In this document: positions 7,484 through 15,435 of the stretch, piece by piece
How positions within the stretch are numbered: position 1 is the stretch's first letter
Layout: the number at the start of each line of letters is the position of its first letter
Assembly: GCA_964614185.1 (NCBI GenBank)
Contig: CAZTKJ010000040.1
Coordinates: 1-25,109, forward strand
Direction: 5' to 3'
Source of the DNA: Suilimivivens sp964614185
GTDB lineage: Bacteria > Bacillota > Clostridia > Lachnospirales > Lachnospiraceae
Length of the DNA stretch: 25,109 bases
Program-made: the position numbers and the translations under genes
The notes under the pieces: generated by a model
What the model was told of the DNA's origin: nothing
What the model saw: the letters and a program-made list of their open reading frames with translations, nothing else
Databases searched by the model: none

Positions 7484-8059
7484 TTATGAGTTATCCCATA
7501 AAATATCCCCTTCTTTAATTTTTTCATAATCCTGCTGGGTTTTGAAGTTATAACTCCTGATGGTTCTTGAAGCCGTATATTCAAAATCTGTCTTTAGATT
7601 TTTGACTTTGATAGTTACTTCAAATACGCTTTCATCATTTAACCTGTTTATCTGCATTTCCGAAATGCGATATCCTATATATGACTTGGCGTCCATCCGC
7701 CATGCACTTTCATTTTCCATAACAAGCATACCGTCTTCTACAATAAAACAGGTTTTTTTCCCATCTTTGTCATAAAAAGAAATTCCACTTCCGGCATCCT
7801 CACCATTCTTAAAAACAGTTCCGATTACAATGGCTTCCCCGCCTATGGGTTTGGCCGCTGTCAGTTCTCCTGTCACTTTGTCAAGCAGCGTTTCACTGAC
7901 ACTCTGGGCATACATTGCTCCTGTCAACTCACTATGAATAATTACTGAAGATGAGATAACAGCCGCTACTGCTGCCAGGAAAATTCCCATTAATGCAAAA
8001 GTGACGATCAGCTCCGCCAGGGAATATCCTGCATTATCTCTTTTTAAATCCCTGTCCAC
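7484..8059 (-). CDS. Minor pilin / pseudopilin (GspJ/PilW-like position)
   Basis: The 191-aa product has a class III (prepilin) signal: a short leader ending DNAG, then YSLAELIVTFALMGIFLAAVAAV, with Glu at position +5 of the mature protein and a long hydrophobic helix. Prepilin peptidase should cut after the Gly. The rest is a mixed, beta-rich domain with no Cys pair. The start is GTG: GAGGAG at the end of the upstream gene lies about ten bases before it, and no ATG is placed ahead of the leader. It is the last gene of the operon, seven bases after the preceding pilin-like gene. Minor pilins prime fibre assembly and often sit at the tip. Confidence 0.85.
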   Translation of the reverse strand: MDRDLKRDNAGYSLAELIVTFALMGIFLAAVAAVISSSVIIHSELTGAMYAQSVSETLLDKVTGELTAAKPIGGEAIVIGTVFKNGEDAGSGISFYDKDGKKTCFIVEDGMLVMENESAWRMDAKSYIGYRISEMQINRLNDESVFEVTIKVKNLKTDFEYTASRTIRSYNFKTQQDYEKIKEGDILWDNS

Positions 8060-8066
8060 TCTCTGC

Positions 8067-8426
8067 TTACTCCTCTTTTGTCTGATAGTAGTATATAGTT
8101 CCCATCAGACCCTCTTTTTCTGCCCGATACAAAGTAGCATCTATGAAAAAGCTTCCCTCTCCTCCACTAAAAGAAAGGCGCACATTTTCTGCCGCTATGC
8201 TGTCATTTGTTTCTCCCAAGTAATAAGCTTTGACAAGCTCTCTGTTATTAACAATCAAATCCTTGGCATCCATCATCATATTCTGTGATACCCTCTGGAC
8301 TTTATAAAAACCTGTTACAAATATCATCAAAAGCGCAAAAGAAATCACCACGGTAATCATGGTTGTTCCCCTGTCATCTTTTTTCTTTTTATTTTTTATC
8401 CACATGCTCCCACTTCCAGCTTTCAT
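8067..8426 (-). CDS. Small pilin-like protein lacking Glu5
   Basis: The 119-aa protein has a very basic leader KNKKKKDDRG followed by TTMITVVISFALLMIFVTGF, a type IV pilin-like transmembrane helix with Gly at the expected cleavage site. The Glu at +5 found in most pilins is missing. The mature part is short (about 90 residues) with a C-terminal SFSGGEGSFFIDATLYRAEKEG beta stretch. GGAGG lies eight bases before the chosen ATG (8426); ATGs at 8432 and 8405 are alternatives. It overlaps the upstream gene by 38 bases, indicating tight translational coupling. By position it is a minor pilin of the GspI/PilV type, but similarity cannot be judged by eye. Confidence 0.7.
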   Translation of the reverse strand: MKAGSGSMWIKNKKKKDDRGTTMITVVISFALLMIFVTGFYKVQRVSQNMMMDAKDLIVNNRELVKAYYLGETNDSIAAENVRLSFSGGEGSFFIDATLYRAEKEGLMGTIYYYQTKEE

Positions 8427-8970
8427 AATCATTTCCTCCGGCAATCTGTAATTTGTAAACATCCGTAATCTTACATGATTGCCCTTTTACCGTCACCTCT
8501 GTCTGTACTACCAGCTGATCCGGAGTACTTTCATTACCTGCACAGGTCCAGTAAAGGGAAATGTTGGTTTCTGCAATCTCACTGGTAATTCCCGATGAAT
8601 CCATATAAAAGGTACGTACAGCATTTTCACGATTATGAATGATACTGCCGGATTCCTCATAATAAGGCCATGAACCGTCTGTAATATTCTGTTTGATATA
8701 ATGCCACAGAGAAATGTTATAAATATCTTCCATCCGTGCTGTGTCTTCTGTTAAGCGGTCCTCATATATATGATCTTCTGCTACCAGCTGTGTCTTTATC
8801 TCCTCACTAAAAGTCACTGCTAAAATCCTGCACTGCTCAGAAGCTGCTGTCTTTGCCGCCGTTCTCATTAGTACAGAAGCTGTCAGAAAGAGTCCCAGGG
8901 AAAGAGCCATAATAATTGCCATGACACATACCACTACAATAGTAGTCATACCTGCATTCTTTTTGTTCAT
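8389..8970 (-). CDS. Minor pilin-like protein, PilX/GspK-like
   Basis: The 193-aa product starts MNKKNAG and continues MTTIVVVCVMAIIMALSLGLFLTASVLMR, a short basic leader with Gly followed by a long hydrophobic helix. Like GspK and PilX proteins, it lacks Glu5. The mature part is mostly acidic and polar, with two Cys residues near the C-terminal third (WTCAGN and QSCKIT) that could pair outside the cell. GGAG lies seven bases before the ATG. The gene is 15 bases after the upstream minor pilin and overlaps the next one. GspK-type subunits cap the pseudopilus tip, which is an inference here. Confidence 0.75.
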   Translation of the reverse strand: MNKKNAGMTTIVVVCVMAIIMALSLGLFLTASVLMRTAAKTAASEQCRILAVTFSEEIKTQLVAEDHIYEDRLTEDTARMEDIYNISLWHYIKQNITDGSWPYYEESGSIIHNRENAVRTFYMDSSGITSEIAETNISLYWTCAGNESTPDQLVVQTEVTVKGQSCKITDVYKLQIAGGNDYESWKWEHVDKK

Positions 8971-8985
8971 TAAAATTCTCCGTTC

Positions 8986-9618
8986 TTAATCAACTCCAAA
9001 ATATCCTATCAGATATTCGCTTCTGTAATCCTCCTGGCGGTCACAGATATTGACTCTGCCGCTTTTACTATCTGCCGTATAAGTAAAAGAACCGTTTCTG
9101 TCACTGTATAGGACGCCATAGACCAGTCCTTTTTCCGGATTATATTCAAGTGCCACCGTAGCTTTTAAGATGGATTTATCCACTAAGAATTCATCAAAGA
9201 TAGTATAAAGAGCCTGATATCCCATACTTTCACTGTCTGTTTTTCCCACATAATCCCCTGCAAGGAATTTTTCATAAGCCTCTTTGGTTCCCATCAGACA
9301 GTAAACATCACTGCTTTTTGCCTCCTGCCCGCCATCACTCTTATCTGCTGTCATTCCTGAGGGAGTTATGATGGTGTCAAGCAACAGCGGTGTAGTTGAC
9401 ACTTCCTTAAGATCATCCAGCTGTCCCCGCACACTGTAGCCTGTCAGCTGAGACTGGGCAGCTACAAAAAGTGTCTGGGCATAACTGTTCTGCCGTTTAA
9501 AATCAGCATAGTCCTGATAAGCCAAAACTCCCACAACACTGATTGAAGACAAAATCAGAAGAATTACAAAGCTTACCACTAATTCAACTAACGTAAATCC
9601 TTTATTCTCATTCTTCAT
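8986..9618 (-). CDS. Type IV minor pilin (GFTLVEL class)
   Basis: The mature N-terminus is textbook: leader MKNENKG, cleavage after Gly, then FTLVELVVSFVILLILSSISVVGVLAYQDYADFKRQN with Glu5 and the amphipathic helix that packs into the fibre. The remaining ~150 residues form a polar domain without a Cys pair. The ATG at 9618 overlaps the last codons of pilB by 11 bases and has GAAGG about nine bases upstream; the in-frame TTG three codons earlier is a poorer choice. The length (210 aa) is more like a minor pilin than the main subunit, but a second structural pilin cannot be excluded. Confidence 0.88.
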   Translation of the reverse strand: MKNENKGFTLVELVVSFVILLILSSISVVGVLAYQDYADFKRQNSYAQTLFVAAQSQLTGYSVRGQLDDLKEVSTTPLLLDTIITPSGMTADKSDGGQEAKSSDVYCLMGTKEAYEKFLAGDYVGKTDSESMGYQALYTIFDEFLVDKSILKATVALEYNPEKGLVYGVLYSDRNGSFTYTADSKSGRVNICDRQEDYRSEYLIGYFGVD

Positions 9619-11290
9619 AGTAGGCAACCTTCAAAACTTCTTCTATGGTCGTAATACCTTCTTTCAGATAATGAAGCGCACACTGCTTTAATGTCCGCAT
9701 ATGCTGGTGCTCAATTGCATATTCTTTAATTTCTTCTACCTGTGCATTCTCTGTTATCATTTTGCGCACCTGCTTATCAATATGGAGAATCTCATGCACA
9801 GCCACTCTTCCCTTATAACCGGTATTATTGCAGGCAGGACAGCCATTTGCCTTTTTAATGCGGGGAATCTTCTCCCCTAACATTCTTACTTCTTCTTCCG
9901 TAGGTTCTGCTTCAATGGCGCATTCTTTGCAGACCTTACGCATCAGTCTCTGTGCGATAACGCCTACCATGGAATTGGCAATCAGATACGGTTCCAGTCC
10001 CATGTCCTTAAGACGTATGGCAGATGAGGCCGCATCATTGGTATGCAATGTGGAAAATACCAGATGTCCTGTCAGCGCAGAACGGACAGAAATGGAAGCT
10101 GTTTCCGTATCTCTGGTTTCTCCTACCATGATAATATCCGGGTCCTGACGAAGCAGAGCCCGCAGTCCCGACTCAAAGGTCAGTCCTGCAAGAGTATTTA
10201 CCTGCATTTGGTTTACTTTTGGTATATTCTTTTCTACAGGATCTTCAATTGTAGAAATATTTACATTCTTTCCTGACAATTCCTCCAGCACCATATAGAG
10301 AGTAGTTGTCTTTCCTGAACCTGTAGGACCTGTCAAATAGATGATTCCGTTAGGCGAACGGAGCATCTTCTGAAATTTTTCATAGTCTTCTGCCATCATT
10401 CCCATAGTGGCGCTATTGTCAATTTTGGCATTTCCCGACAAAAGACGAAGTACAGCCTTTTCTCCAAAGACAGTGGGAATCACGGAAACACGGATATTTA
10501 AGAATCCGTCCAGCTGTTTCACCTTAAAGTGACCATCCTGAGGACGCCTTCTTTCTGCAATATCAAGTTCCGAAAGAATTTTAATTCTGGCTATCAGAGA
10601 ATTATGCACACTGGTCTTTAACGTCACATATTCTACAATTGTGCCGTCTATTCTCATTCTGACAAGTGTTTTATCTTCAAAGGGTTCAATATGAATATCA
10701 CTGGCTCCGGTACTGTAGGCACGCTGAATCAGACTATTGAGCAGATTGATGACAGGCGTATCATCTTCTCCGTCTTCAACCTCCATTTCCTCTACCACCG
10801 GCTGAGTATTTTCATTTGCCTTCAATGCTGCAATCTTAGCAGAAATCTCTGCATAATAATATCGAATGGCCTTTTCAAGAGGTGCTTTTTCGCTAAGAAG
10901 TATTTCCAGCTCCTGTCCCGTAATCTGACGTACATCCTCCAATCCGTAAAAATTCAGAGGATCATTTACCACTACCTGAAGTCTTCCGCCTTCATTCCCT
11001 ATTGCCAAAATACAGTATTTTTCTGCTACCTGAATGGGAATTTTCCCTACTGCTGCCATATCCACTGGCAGCGCATCAATGCTTACCACCTGGCAGTCCA
11101 TTTTAGCTGCCATTGCCTGAAGCATCTGATTTTCAGTAATATATCCCTGCTGGATAAGCACTTCTCCTAAGCGCTTTCCACTGCTGTTTTTCTGGACTTC
11201 CAGAGCTTTTTCCAGATCTTCCTGGGTTAAGTAACCCTGCTCCTTCAGTACATCACCGATTTTCAAGTTTTTGCCGGTCATTGCTTCCAT
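9608..11290 (-). CDS. pilB: Pilus assembly ATPase PilB with MshEN domain
   Basis: This hexameric cytosolic ATPase drives pilin polymerisation. The N-terminus (about residues 9-63) holds two copies of the MshEN pattern: KIGDVLKEQGYLTQEDLEKALEVQ and RLGEVLIQQGYITENQMLQAM; MshEN domains bind cyclic di-GMP in relatives. Then come the ATPase parts: Walker A GPTGSGKT (321-328), Asp box, Walker B DPDIIMVGE (383-391), His box HLVFSTLHT (409-417), and the zinc tetracysteine C454/C457/C484/C487 that separates PilB/GspE from PilT. The length, 560 aa, is typical. GGAGG is seven bases before the ATG. It lies 30 bases after pilO and overlaps the first minor pilin gene. A type II secretion GspE role is possible, but no secretin would be expected in this cell type. 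Confidence 0.97.
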   Translation of the reverse strand: MEAMTGKNLKIGDVLKEQGYLTQEDLEKALEVQKNSSGKRLGEVLIQQGYITENQMLQAMAAKMDCQVVSIDALPVDMAAVGKIPIQVAEKYCILAIGNEGGRLQVVVNDPLNFYGLEDVRQITGQELEILLSEKAPLEKAIRYYYAEISAKIAALKANENTQPVVEEMEVEDGEDDTPVINLLNSLIQRAYSTGASDIHIEPFEDKTLVRMRIDGTIVEYVTLKTSVHNSLIARIKILSELDIAERRRPQDGHFKVKQLDGFLNIRVSVIPTVFGEKAVLRLLSGNAKIDNSATMGMMAEDYEKFQKMLRSPNGIIYLTGPTGSGKTTTLYMVLEELSGKNVNISTIEDPVEKNIPKVNQMQVNTLAGLTFESGLRALLRQDPDIIMVGETRDTETASISVRSALTGHLVFSTLHTNDAASSAIRLKDMGLEPYLIANSMVGVIAQRLMRKVCKECAIEAEPTEEEVRMLGEKIPRIKKANGCPACNNTGYKGRVAVHEILHIDKQVRKMITENAQVEEIKEYAIEHQHMRTLKQCALHYLKEGITTIEEVLKVAYYEE

Positions 11291-11320
11291 TTTGTAACCT
11301 CCGAATATGATATCAATATC

Positions 11321-12079
11321 TTATTGATTACACATATATATTTCTAATGTAATAGTCAGGCTTCCTGTTTTTCGAGTAATAGGCACTACTACAGGCATAG
11401 CGCTTTCCTCTTCACCTTCTCCTGCTTCCTGGCTTGTCATGTCTGTCTGGCTTGTTGTACCGGACTGGCCGCCTGCTACTACCTGTTTCTCCACAATAGA
11501 CCATTCTGTAGACAGAATGCTGATTGCCGGATAATTACCTGAAATATCATCTACAAGAGCCATTAAGTCTTCTTTAGAGCCTTCTGCCGTACAGGTAACT
11601 CTGGCTGTATAGATACCGAAGCCTCCCATTGCTTCTGACAATGTATCATCTGCATTTTGTTCGTTCATCGTTTCTGCAGAATCCTCTGGCTGCAAATTGG
11701 ATGAATATTGATACCAGTTCAGATTACTCTCTCTCTCCGGCATAGCAATAGTCATACTTTCAATCCAAAGATTATGATTCAGCATCAGAATAGTTGCCAT
11801 ATTTGCAGCTTCCTGACTCTGAAGCATGGGATAAAACCGTTGAAGCACCTGGCCCATCCGTTCTCTGGTATCCTGCTCTGTAGCAGCCATATCTTCTGCC
11901 TGGGAAGCTGATTTATCCATGGAGGCTTCCTGCAGCTTGGCCTCATTGATTTCTGCTTTCAGTTTACTGTTTTTATCTGACAGGGGCTTGAATATACAGA
12001 AAATAAACAACATTGCCAAAATAAACGCTGCCAGAAAAGAAAGGAGTTTTTTATCACTTTCTGTTATTGTCATATTCAT
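11321..12079 (-). CDS. pilO: PilO-like inner-membrane pilus alignment protein
   Basis: The 252-aa protein has a short cytosolic N-terminus, one membrane helix (LLSFLAAFILAMLFIFCIFKPL, about residues 12-33), a coiled-coil stretch (about 36-75) and an extracytoplasmic domain that ends in two beta strands (GSLTITLEIYMCNQ). This is the PilO layout; PilO pairs with PilN and links the assembly motor to the fibre. A low-complexity Ser/Thr/Gln/Glu insert (about residues 205-230) interrupts the C-domain. GGAGG lies seven bases before the ATG and the gene follows pilM-pilN by 12 bases. The call relies on topology and gene order more than on sequence identity. Confidence 0.78.
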   Translation of the reverse strand: MNMTITESDKKLLSFLAAFILAMLFIFCIFKPLSDKNSKLKAEINEAKLQEASMDKSASQAEDMAATEQDTRERMGQVLQRFYPMLQSQEAANMATILMLNHNLWIESMTIAMPERESNLNWYQYSSNLQPEDSAETMNEQNADDTLSEAMGGFGIYTARVTCTAEGSKEDLMALVDDISGNYPAISILSTEWSIVEKQVVAGGQSGTTSQTDMTSQEAGEGEEESAMPVVVPITRKTGSLTITLEIYMCNQ

Positions 12080-12091
12080 TTTTCTGCCTCC

Positions 12092-13528
12092 TTACCTTCC
12101 TGCGCTTTCTGCCATACAGCAGACTACATGAATATTGTAATGATCAATTCCGCTTACATAAGTATATCCGCTATATTCTATAGCTTCAAACAACTCCTGT
12201 TCCTGCAAATTGCTTATAAATCCGTTAATATCCTGTACATTATCGGCAAAGGCCTCCAAAGTAAGCACTCCGCTGTCACGTTGGAAACTTCTAATCTCTA
12301 TAGAAACACCGCTTCCTGCACATTCCTTAAGAGTCTGCTCCACAGAAGAATTAATGATGGGATAACTCATCAGGTGGTTCCAGATATCTTCCACTTTACT
12401 TATTTTATACTGCATGGCAGCCACACTTGCCGCCGCCATTTCATAGCTGGCATTTCCCGTTGCTTTTGCACTTTCCTGCATTTTTTTCTGAATCTGATTC
12501 AGTTCTCTTACTTTGGAAAAATAGCTGTTTCCCATAAATGCCGTAATAAGAAGTCCCACAGCCAGCACTATTCCCGGAGGAAGGAGAAGATTCAATATTT
12601 CCTGTTGTTTTCTTTTTTCCCTCTGCTCCTGCCGTAACTGCCGATAGAAAGATATTCCCTGTTTTTTCCCAAGCAGGTTTCCCACCGGATATACAAATTC
12701 TATTTTCTTTCTTTTAATGGATTTATTGGCTAAAACAATTTTCCTGCCTGTGAAGATTTCAGCTTCTGCCATTTGAGCCTTCAATGCGCTCTGTCCCTCT
12801 CCACACAAGTAGACCGTCTCAACCGGTTCCTTGATCTGCTGTGAAGTTAAAAACTGTAAAAGCCTTGCCCTGATGGATTCCAGCTCTCCTGTCAGTTCCT
12901 CTAAATTGTCATGATGAAGCAGTCTGTTTTTCTGGGAGTAATAGTAACTGCCCTTGATGAAAAGCATACTGATAACTTCCTGTCCGTCCAGCACCTGCAA
13001 AAGGCATGTCTTTTTCTGGATTTCCGGAGAATTGGAGAACAGGCGTACCAAACTGTTTATTTCTGAGTCAATAAAAGTAATCTCTATACCTGCCTGCTTA
13101 AAAAAGCTGATATAAGACAAAAGAAAATCCTTTTCTATCGCCGTTGCCAAAACTCTCTGTTTTCTGGCATTGGAATCACCTTCCAGAATATAATAGGTAA
13201 ACAGTGTATTTTCTGTCCTGTGCTCTGAAAATTCCCTGGGAATCATCTTTTTGATTTCAGCATCCCTTAACTTAGGGAATACCAGTACCTTATGATTGAA
13301 CTGGCTGCTGTTTACCACCAGAGAAATATCCTTTCTAGGCAGTTTATTCTGTGAAAAAAAATCTTTTATCCATGTCAGGAATTCTTCTTCATCCGTAATG
13401 ATTCCATTGATAATACTGCCTTCCGGCGCCTCTGCCTGCCAGACATTATGAACAGTTACGGTTTTCCCTTTACCGCCTGCTTCTACGAACTGTACCAATT
13501 TATTTGATAAATATAAGATTGAAGCCAC
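12092..13528 (-). CDS. PilM-PilN fusion, pilus assembly platform
   Basis: The 478-aa product joins two normally separate proteins. Residues 1 to about 280 form a PilM-like cytosolic, actin-fold domain, recognisable by GIITDEEEFLTWIKDFF and the VVNSS...FPKLRDAEIKKMIPREFSEH segment. A basic linker (about 290-310) leads to one membrane helix (about 313-333, LLPPGIVLAVGLLITAFMG), a coiled coil and a PilN-like ferredoxin domain (about 390-470) outside the membrane. PilM normally docks on the PilN tail through an INLLP motif; here the two are covalently linked. The actin-type phosphate loops look degenerate. GTG at 13528 is preferred over GTG at 13537, because AAGG lies ten bases before the former and almost touches the latter. 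Confidence 0.85.
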   Translation of the reverse strand: MASILYLSNKLVQFVEAGGKGKTVTVHNVWQAEAPEGSIINGIITDEEEFLTWIKDFFSQNKLPRKDISLVVNSSQFNHKVLVFPKLRDAEIKKMIPREFSEHRTENTLFTYYILEGDSNARKQRVLATAIEKDFLLSYISFFKQAGIEITFIDSEINSLVRLFSNSPEIQKKTCLLQVLDGQEVISMLFIKGSYYYSQKNRLLHHDNLEELTGELESIRARLLQFLTSQQIKEPVETVYLCGEGQSALKAQMAEAEIFTGRKIVLANKSIKRKKIEFVYPVGNLLGKKQGISFYRQLRQEQREKRKQQEILNLLLPPGIVLAVGLLITAFMGNSYFSKVRELNQIQKKMQESAKATGNASYEMAAASVAAMQYKISKVEDIWNHLMSYPIINSSVEQTLKECAGSGVSIEIRSFQRDSGVLTLEAFADNVQDINGFISNLQEQELFEAIEYSGYTYVSGIDHYNIHVVCCMAESAGR

Positions 13529-13542
13529 TTTGTCCACCCCTT

Positions 13543-14748
13543 TTAATAGTATACGTTGGTGCCGATTGCCGAGTAAGAATCATAAATAGGAAGCATGACT
13601 GCCACCATAATAAATCCGATGATCAATGCCATTGCCACAATCAAGACCGGCTCTAAATAACTGATCAGCCTGTTTACGGCAATTTCTGATTCATAATCAA
13701 AGGAATCTGCCAGAGAATCCAGCATCATAGGAAGATCTCCGCTCTCTTCCCCTACTCTGATAACAGAAGCCAGTTTTCTGCGGAATCCATAAATATAATC
13801 TACCGCTTCGCTTAAATTCCTGCCTTCCCGAAGAAGGTTAATGGCTCTGTCAAACTGACTTTCAATATATAAATTCCCGATTGTTCTTTTCACCACCTGC
13901 ATAGCTGTTACAATGGGAATTCCGGCACAATACAAAGAGCTCAGACTTCTGGCAAACCGGGCGGTATAAATAATACTGAGCAGTTTCCCCACAATGGGTA
14001 TTTTCAGTTTCCATTCATCCCTTTTTAGTTTCACCGCCGGCATCCGTCCAAGCATGATCAGAATAACTGCTGCCACAAATACTGCTGCCACCACTGCCCT
14101 GAAATGATTCTGCACAAAATCGCTGATGCCAAATAAAATCTTCGTAGGTCCCGGCAGTTCCTCCAGTGAATCAAATAAGTCTGACATCTGGGGCAGAATA
14201 AAACTCATAATGAAAACCACTACCAGCACAGCCAGTACACAAAGAATCTTCGGGTAAGTTGTAGCTCCCTTGATCTTGGTATTGAGCTGATGCTCTTTTT
14301 CATAATGGACGGCAAGACGCTCTGCCGTATCTGCAAGATTACCACTGGTTTCTGCTGCACGATACATATTGACCATTAAAAGAGGAAAGGCACCTACCTG
14401 TTTTTCCAATGCATCCGAAATGGATTCGCCCTGGCGCACCAGTTTAAGCACTTGTCCTAAAATTTCCCGTTCTCTTTTCTTTCTGGTTTCTTCCTGGGAT
14501 AGGATAGTCAGGGCCCGCACCAGTGTCACACCTGCCCCCAGCATATCTCCAAGTTCCCTGTTAAATTCCGACAACATTAAAGACGGCAGCTGATGATGTG
14601 TCTTGCCTGCCATAATATCTTCAGCTTCTATCAGATATTTGCCGCCTTCCTTCAGCTTGTGGTATAAATCATCTTCATCCACCGCTGTCATTGTTCCCGT
14701 TTCAAGCTTTCCTTTTCTATCCCTAGCCTGATACAGATATTTTGCCAT
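13543..14748 (-). CDS. pilC: Pilus platform membrane protein PilC (T2SF)
   Basis: The 401-aa polytopic protein is the inner-membrane platform on which PilB acts to insert pilin subunits. It has the usual N-terminal YLYQARDRKGKLETGTMTA strand region, then two T2SF domains (about 55-190 and 255-385), each beginning with FNRELGDMLGAGVTLVRAL or ARFARSLSSLYCAGIPIVTAM. Membrane helices are visible near 165-190, 215-240 and 365-390, the last ending AVMLPIYDSYSAI. The length is typical. GGAAGG lies about 11 bases before the ATG. It follows the pilin gene after a gap that holds a strong hairpin, and precedes pilM-pilN by only 14 bases. Confidence 0.97.
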   Translation of the reverse strand: MAKYLYQARDRKGKLETGTMTAVDEDDLYHKLKEGGKYLIEAEDIMAGKTHHQLPSLMLSEFNRELGDMLGAGVTLVRALTILSQEETRKKREREILGQVLKLVRQGESISDALEKQVGAFPLLMVNMYRAAETSGNLADTAERLAVHYEKEHQLNTKIKGATTYPKILCVLAVLVVVFIMSFILPQMSDLFDSLEELPGPTKILFGISDFVQNHFRAVVAAVFVAAVILIMLGRMPAVKLKRDEWKLKIPIVGKLLSIIYTARFARSLSSLYCAGIPIVTAMQVVKRTIGNLYIESQFDRAINLLREGRNLSEAVDYIYGFRRKLASVIRVGEESGDLPMMLDSLADSFDYESEIAVNRLISYLEPVLIVAMALIIGFIMVAVMLPIYDSYSAIGTNVYY

Positions 14749-14777
14749 AATGTAACCAACCTTCCATTTAATACCAC

Positions 14778-14804
14778 ATTAGCGGTGTCCGGGACACCGC
14801 TAAT
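14778..14804 (-). other. Perfect hairpin between pilin gene and pilC
   Basis: ATTAGCGGTGTCC and GGACACCGCTAAT are perfect 13-base inverted copies around one base. In RNA this gives a GC-rich stem of about 11 bp with a small loop, and no U-run follows on the minus strand. It lies 20 bases beyond the pilin stop codon and 30 bases before pilC. A partial terminator or 3' stabiliser that lets pilin be made in excess of the assembly proteins is a reasonable inference. Confidence 0.75.
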
Positions 14805-14824
14805 CTAATTTCTTTGCTTCACTC

Positions 14825-15295
14825 CTATTGCATTACTGTCCATATTCCATCTGATAATATAACCGTAATATTTTCAAACTGAACGGTAATTCCCACTATT
14901 GTATAATAGCCGTGATTAGATGATGCCCCTGATCCGCCAATTGTATCGCTTTCAAATTTCACCTCTACAATTTCTGCCCCTTCCACATCTGCCATCCTGG
15001 CAATACGCGCTTTATCAGCTTCTGACAGGGTATGATTGGCATTAGCTGTAGTTCCGTCCCATGCCGCATACTTCTCCGATTCAATCGCCTGAGCTGACAT
15101 ATAGATGCTTCTGGCGCTTAATATGTACTGTTTTCCCTTGGCTTCATCAATCCATCCCAAAAGACTGGGTACAAGAATTGCTGCAAGAAGCGTTAAAATA
15201 ACCATGACCACAATCAGTTCCACCAAAGTAAAACCTTCATTGCCCAATCCGATGTTTTCTTTCTTTTGTCTGGTTCTATTCATTAATGAATTCAT
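14825..15295 (-). CDS. Type IV pilin, probable major subunit
   Basis: The 156-aa prepilin has a leader of about 19 residues ending GNEG, then FTLVELIVVMVILTLLAAILVPSLLGWIDEAKGKQY: cleavage Gly, Phe1, Glu5, and the long N-terminal helix of fibre-forming pilins. The mature domain of about 135 residues has no Cys and ends in beta strands. It is first in the pilus operon and is followed by a strong hairpin, both consistent with the main structural pilin. GAGGGG is eight bases before the first ATG; a second ATG four codons later is an alternative. Which of the pilin-like genes dominates the fibre is an inference from size and order. Confidence 0.9.
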   Translation of the reverse strand: MNSLMNRTRQKKENIGLGNEGFTLVELIVVMVILTLLAAILVPSLLGWIDEAKGKQYILSARSIYMSAQAIESEKYAAWDGTTANANHTLSEADKARIARMADVEGAEIVEVKFESDTIGGSGASSNHGYYTIVGITVQFENITVILSDGIWTVMQ

Positions 15296-15323
15296 ACCGG
15301 AATCCCCTCATCTTCCCATTTTA

Positions 15324-15435
15324 GTATTGATAAAATCAAATACTTTGCCTTCTTCGTCACTTCCTGATTTTCTCGTTTTCGTATTGGATGAAACCAAATA
15401 CTTCGCTCCGCTCGTGCTTGGTTTCCTTCCAATAC
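15324..15435 (-). repeat. Two diverged tandem hairpin repeats ahead of the pilin gene
   Basis: One unit (15381-15435) has arms GTATTGGA/TCCAATAC and GAAACCAA/TTGGTTTC around a 20-base loop. A second, weaker unit (15324-15371) has AAAATCA/TGATTTT arms around a similar loop; both units share an AAATACTT core just after the inner arm. The copies have diverged. They fill the gap between the glycosyltransferase and the pilin gene. They may act as an mRNA 5' structure or be a small dispersed repeat; no U-run follows in the minus direction. Confidence 0.6.

Noticed and set aside
10691..11170. Plus-strand frame of 159 codons opposite pilB
   Set aside because: It lies entirely antisense to the conserved pilB coding region and has no ribosome site or family pattern.
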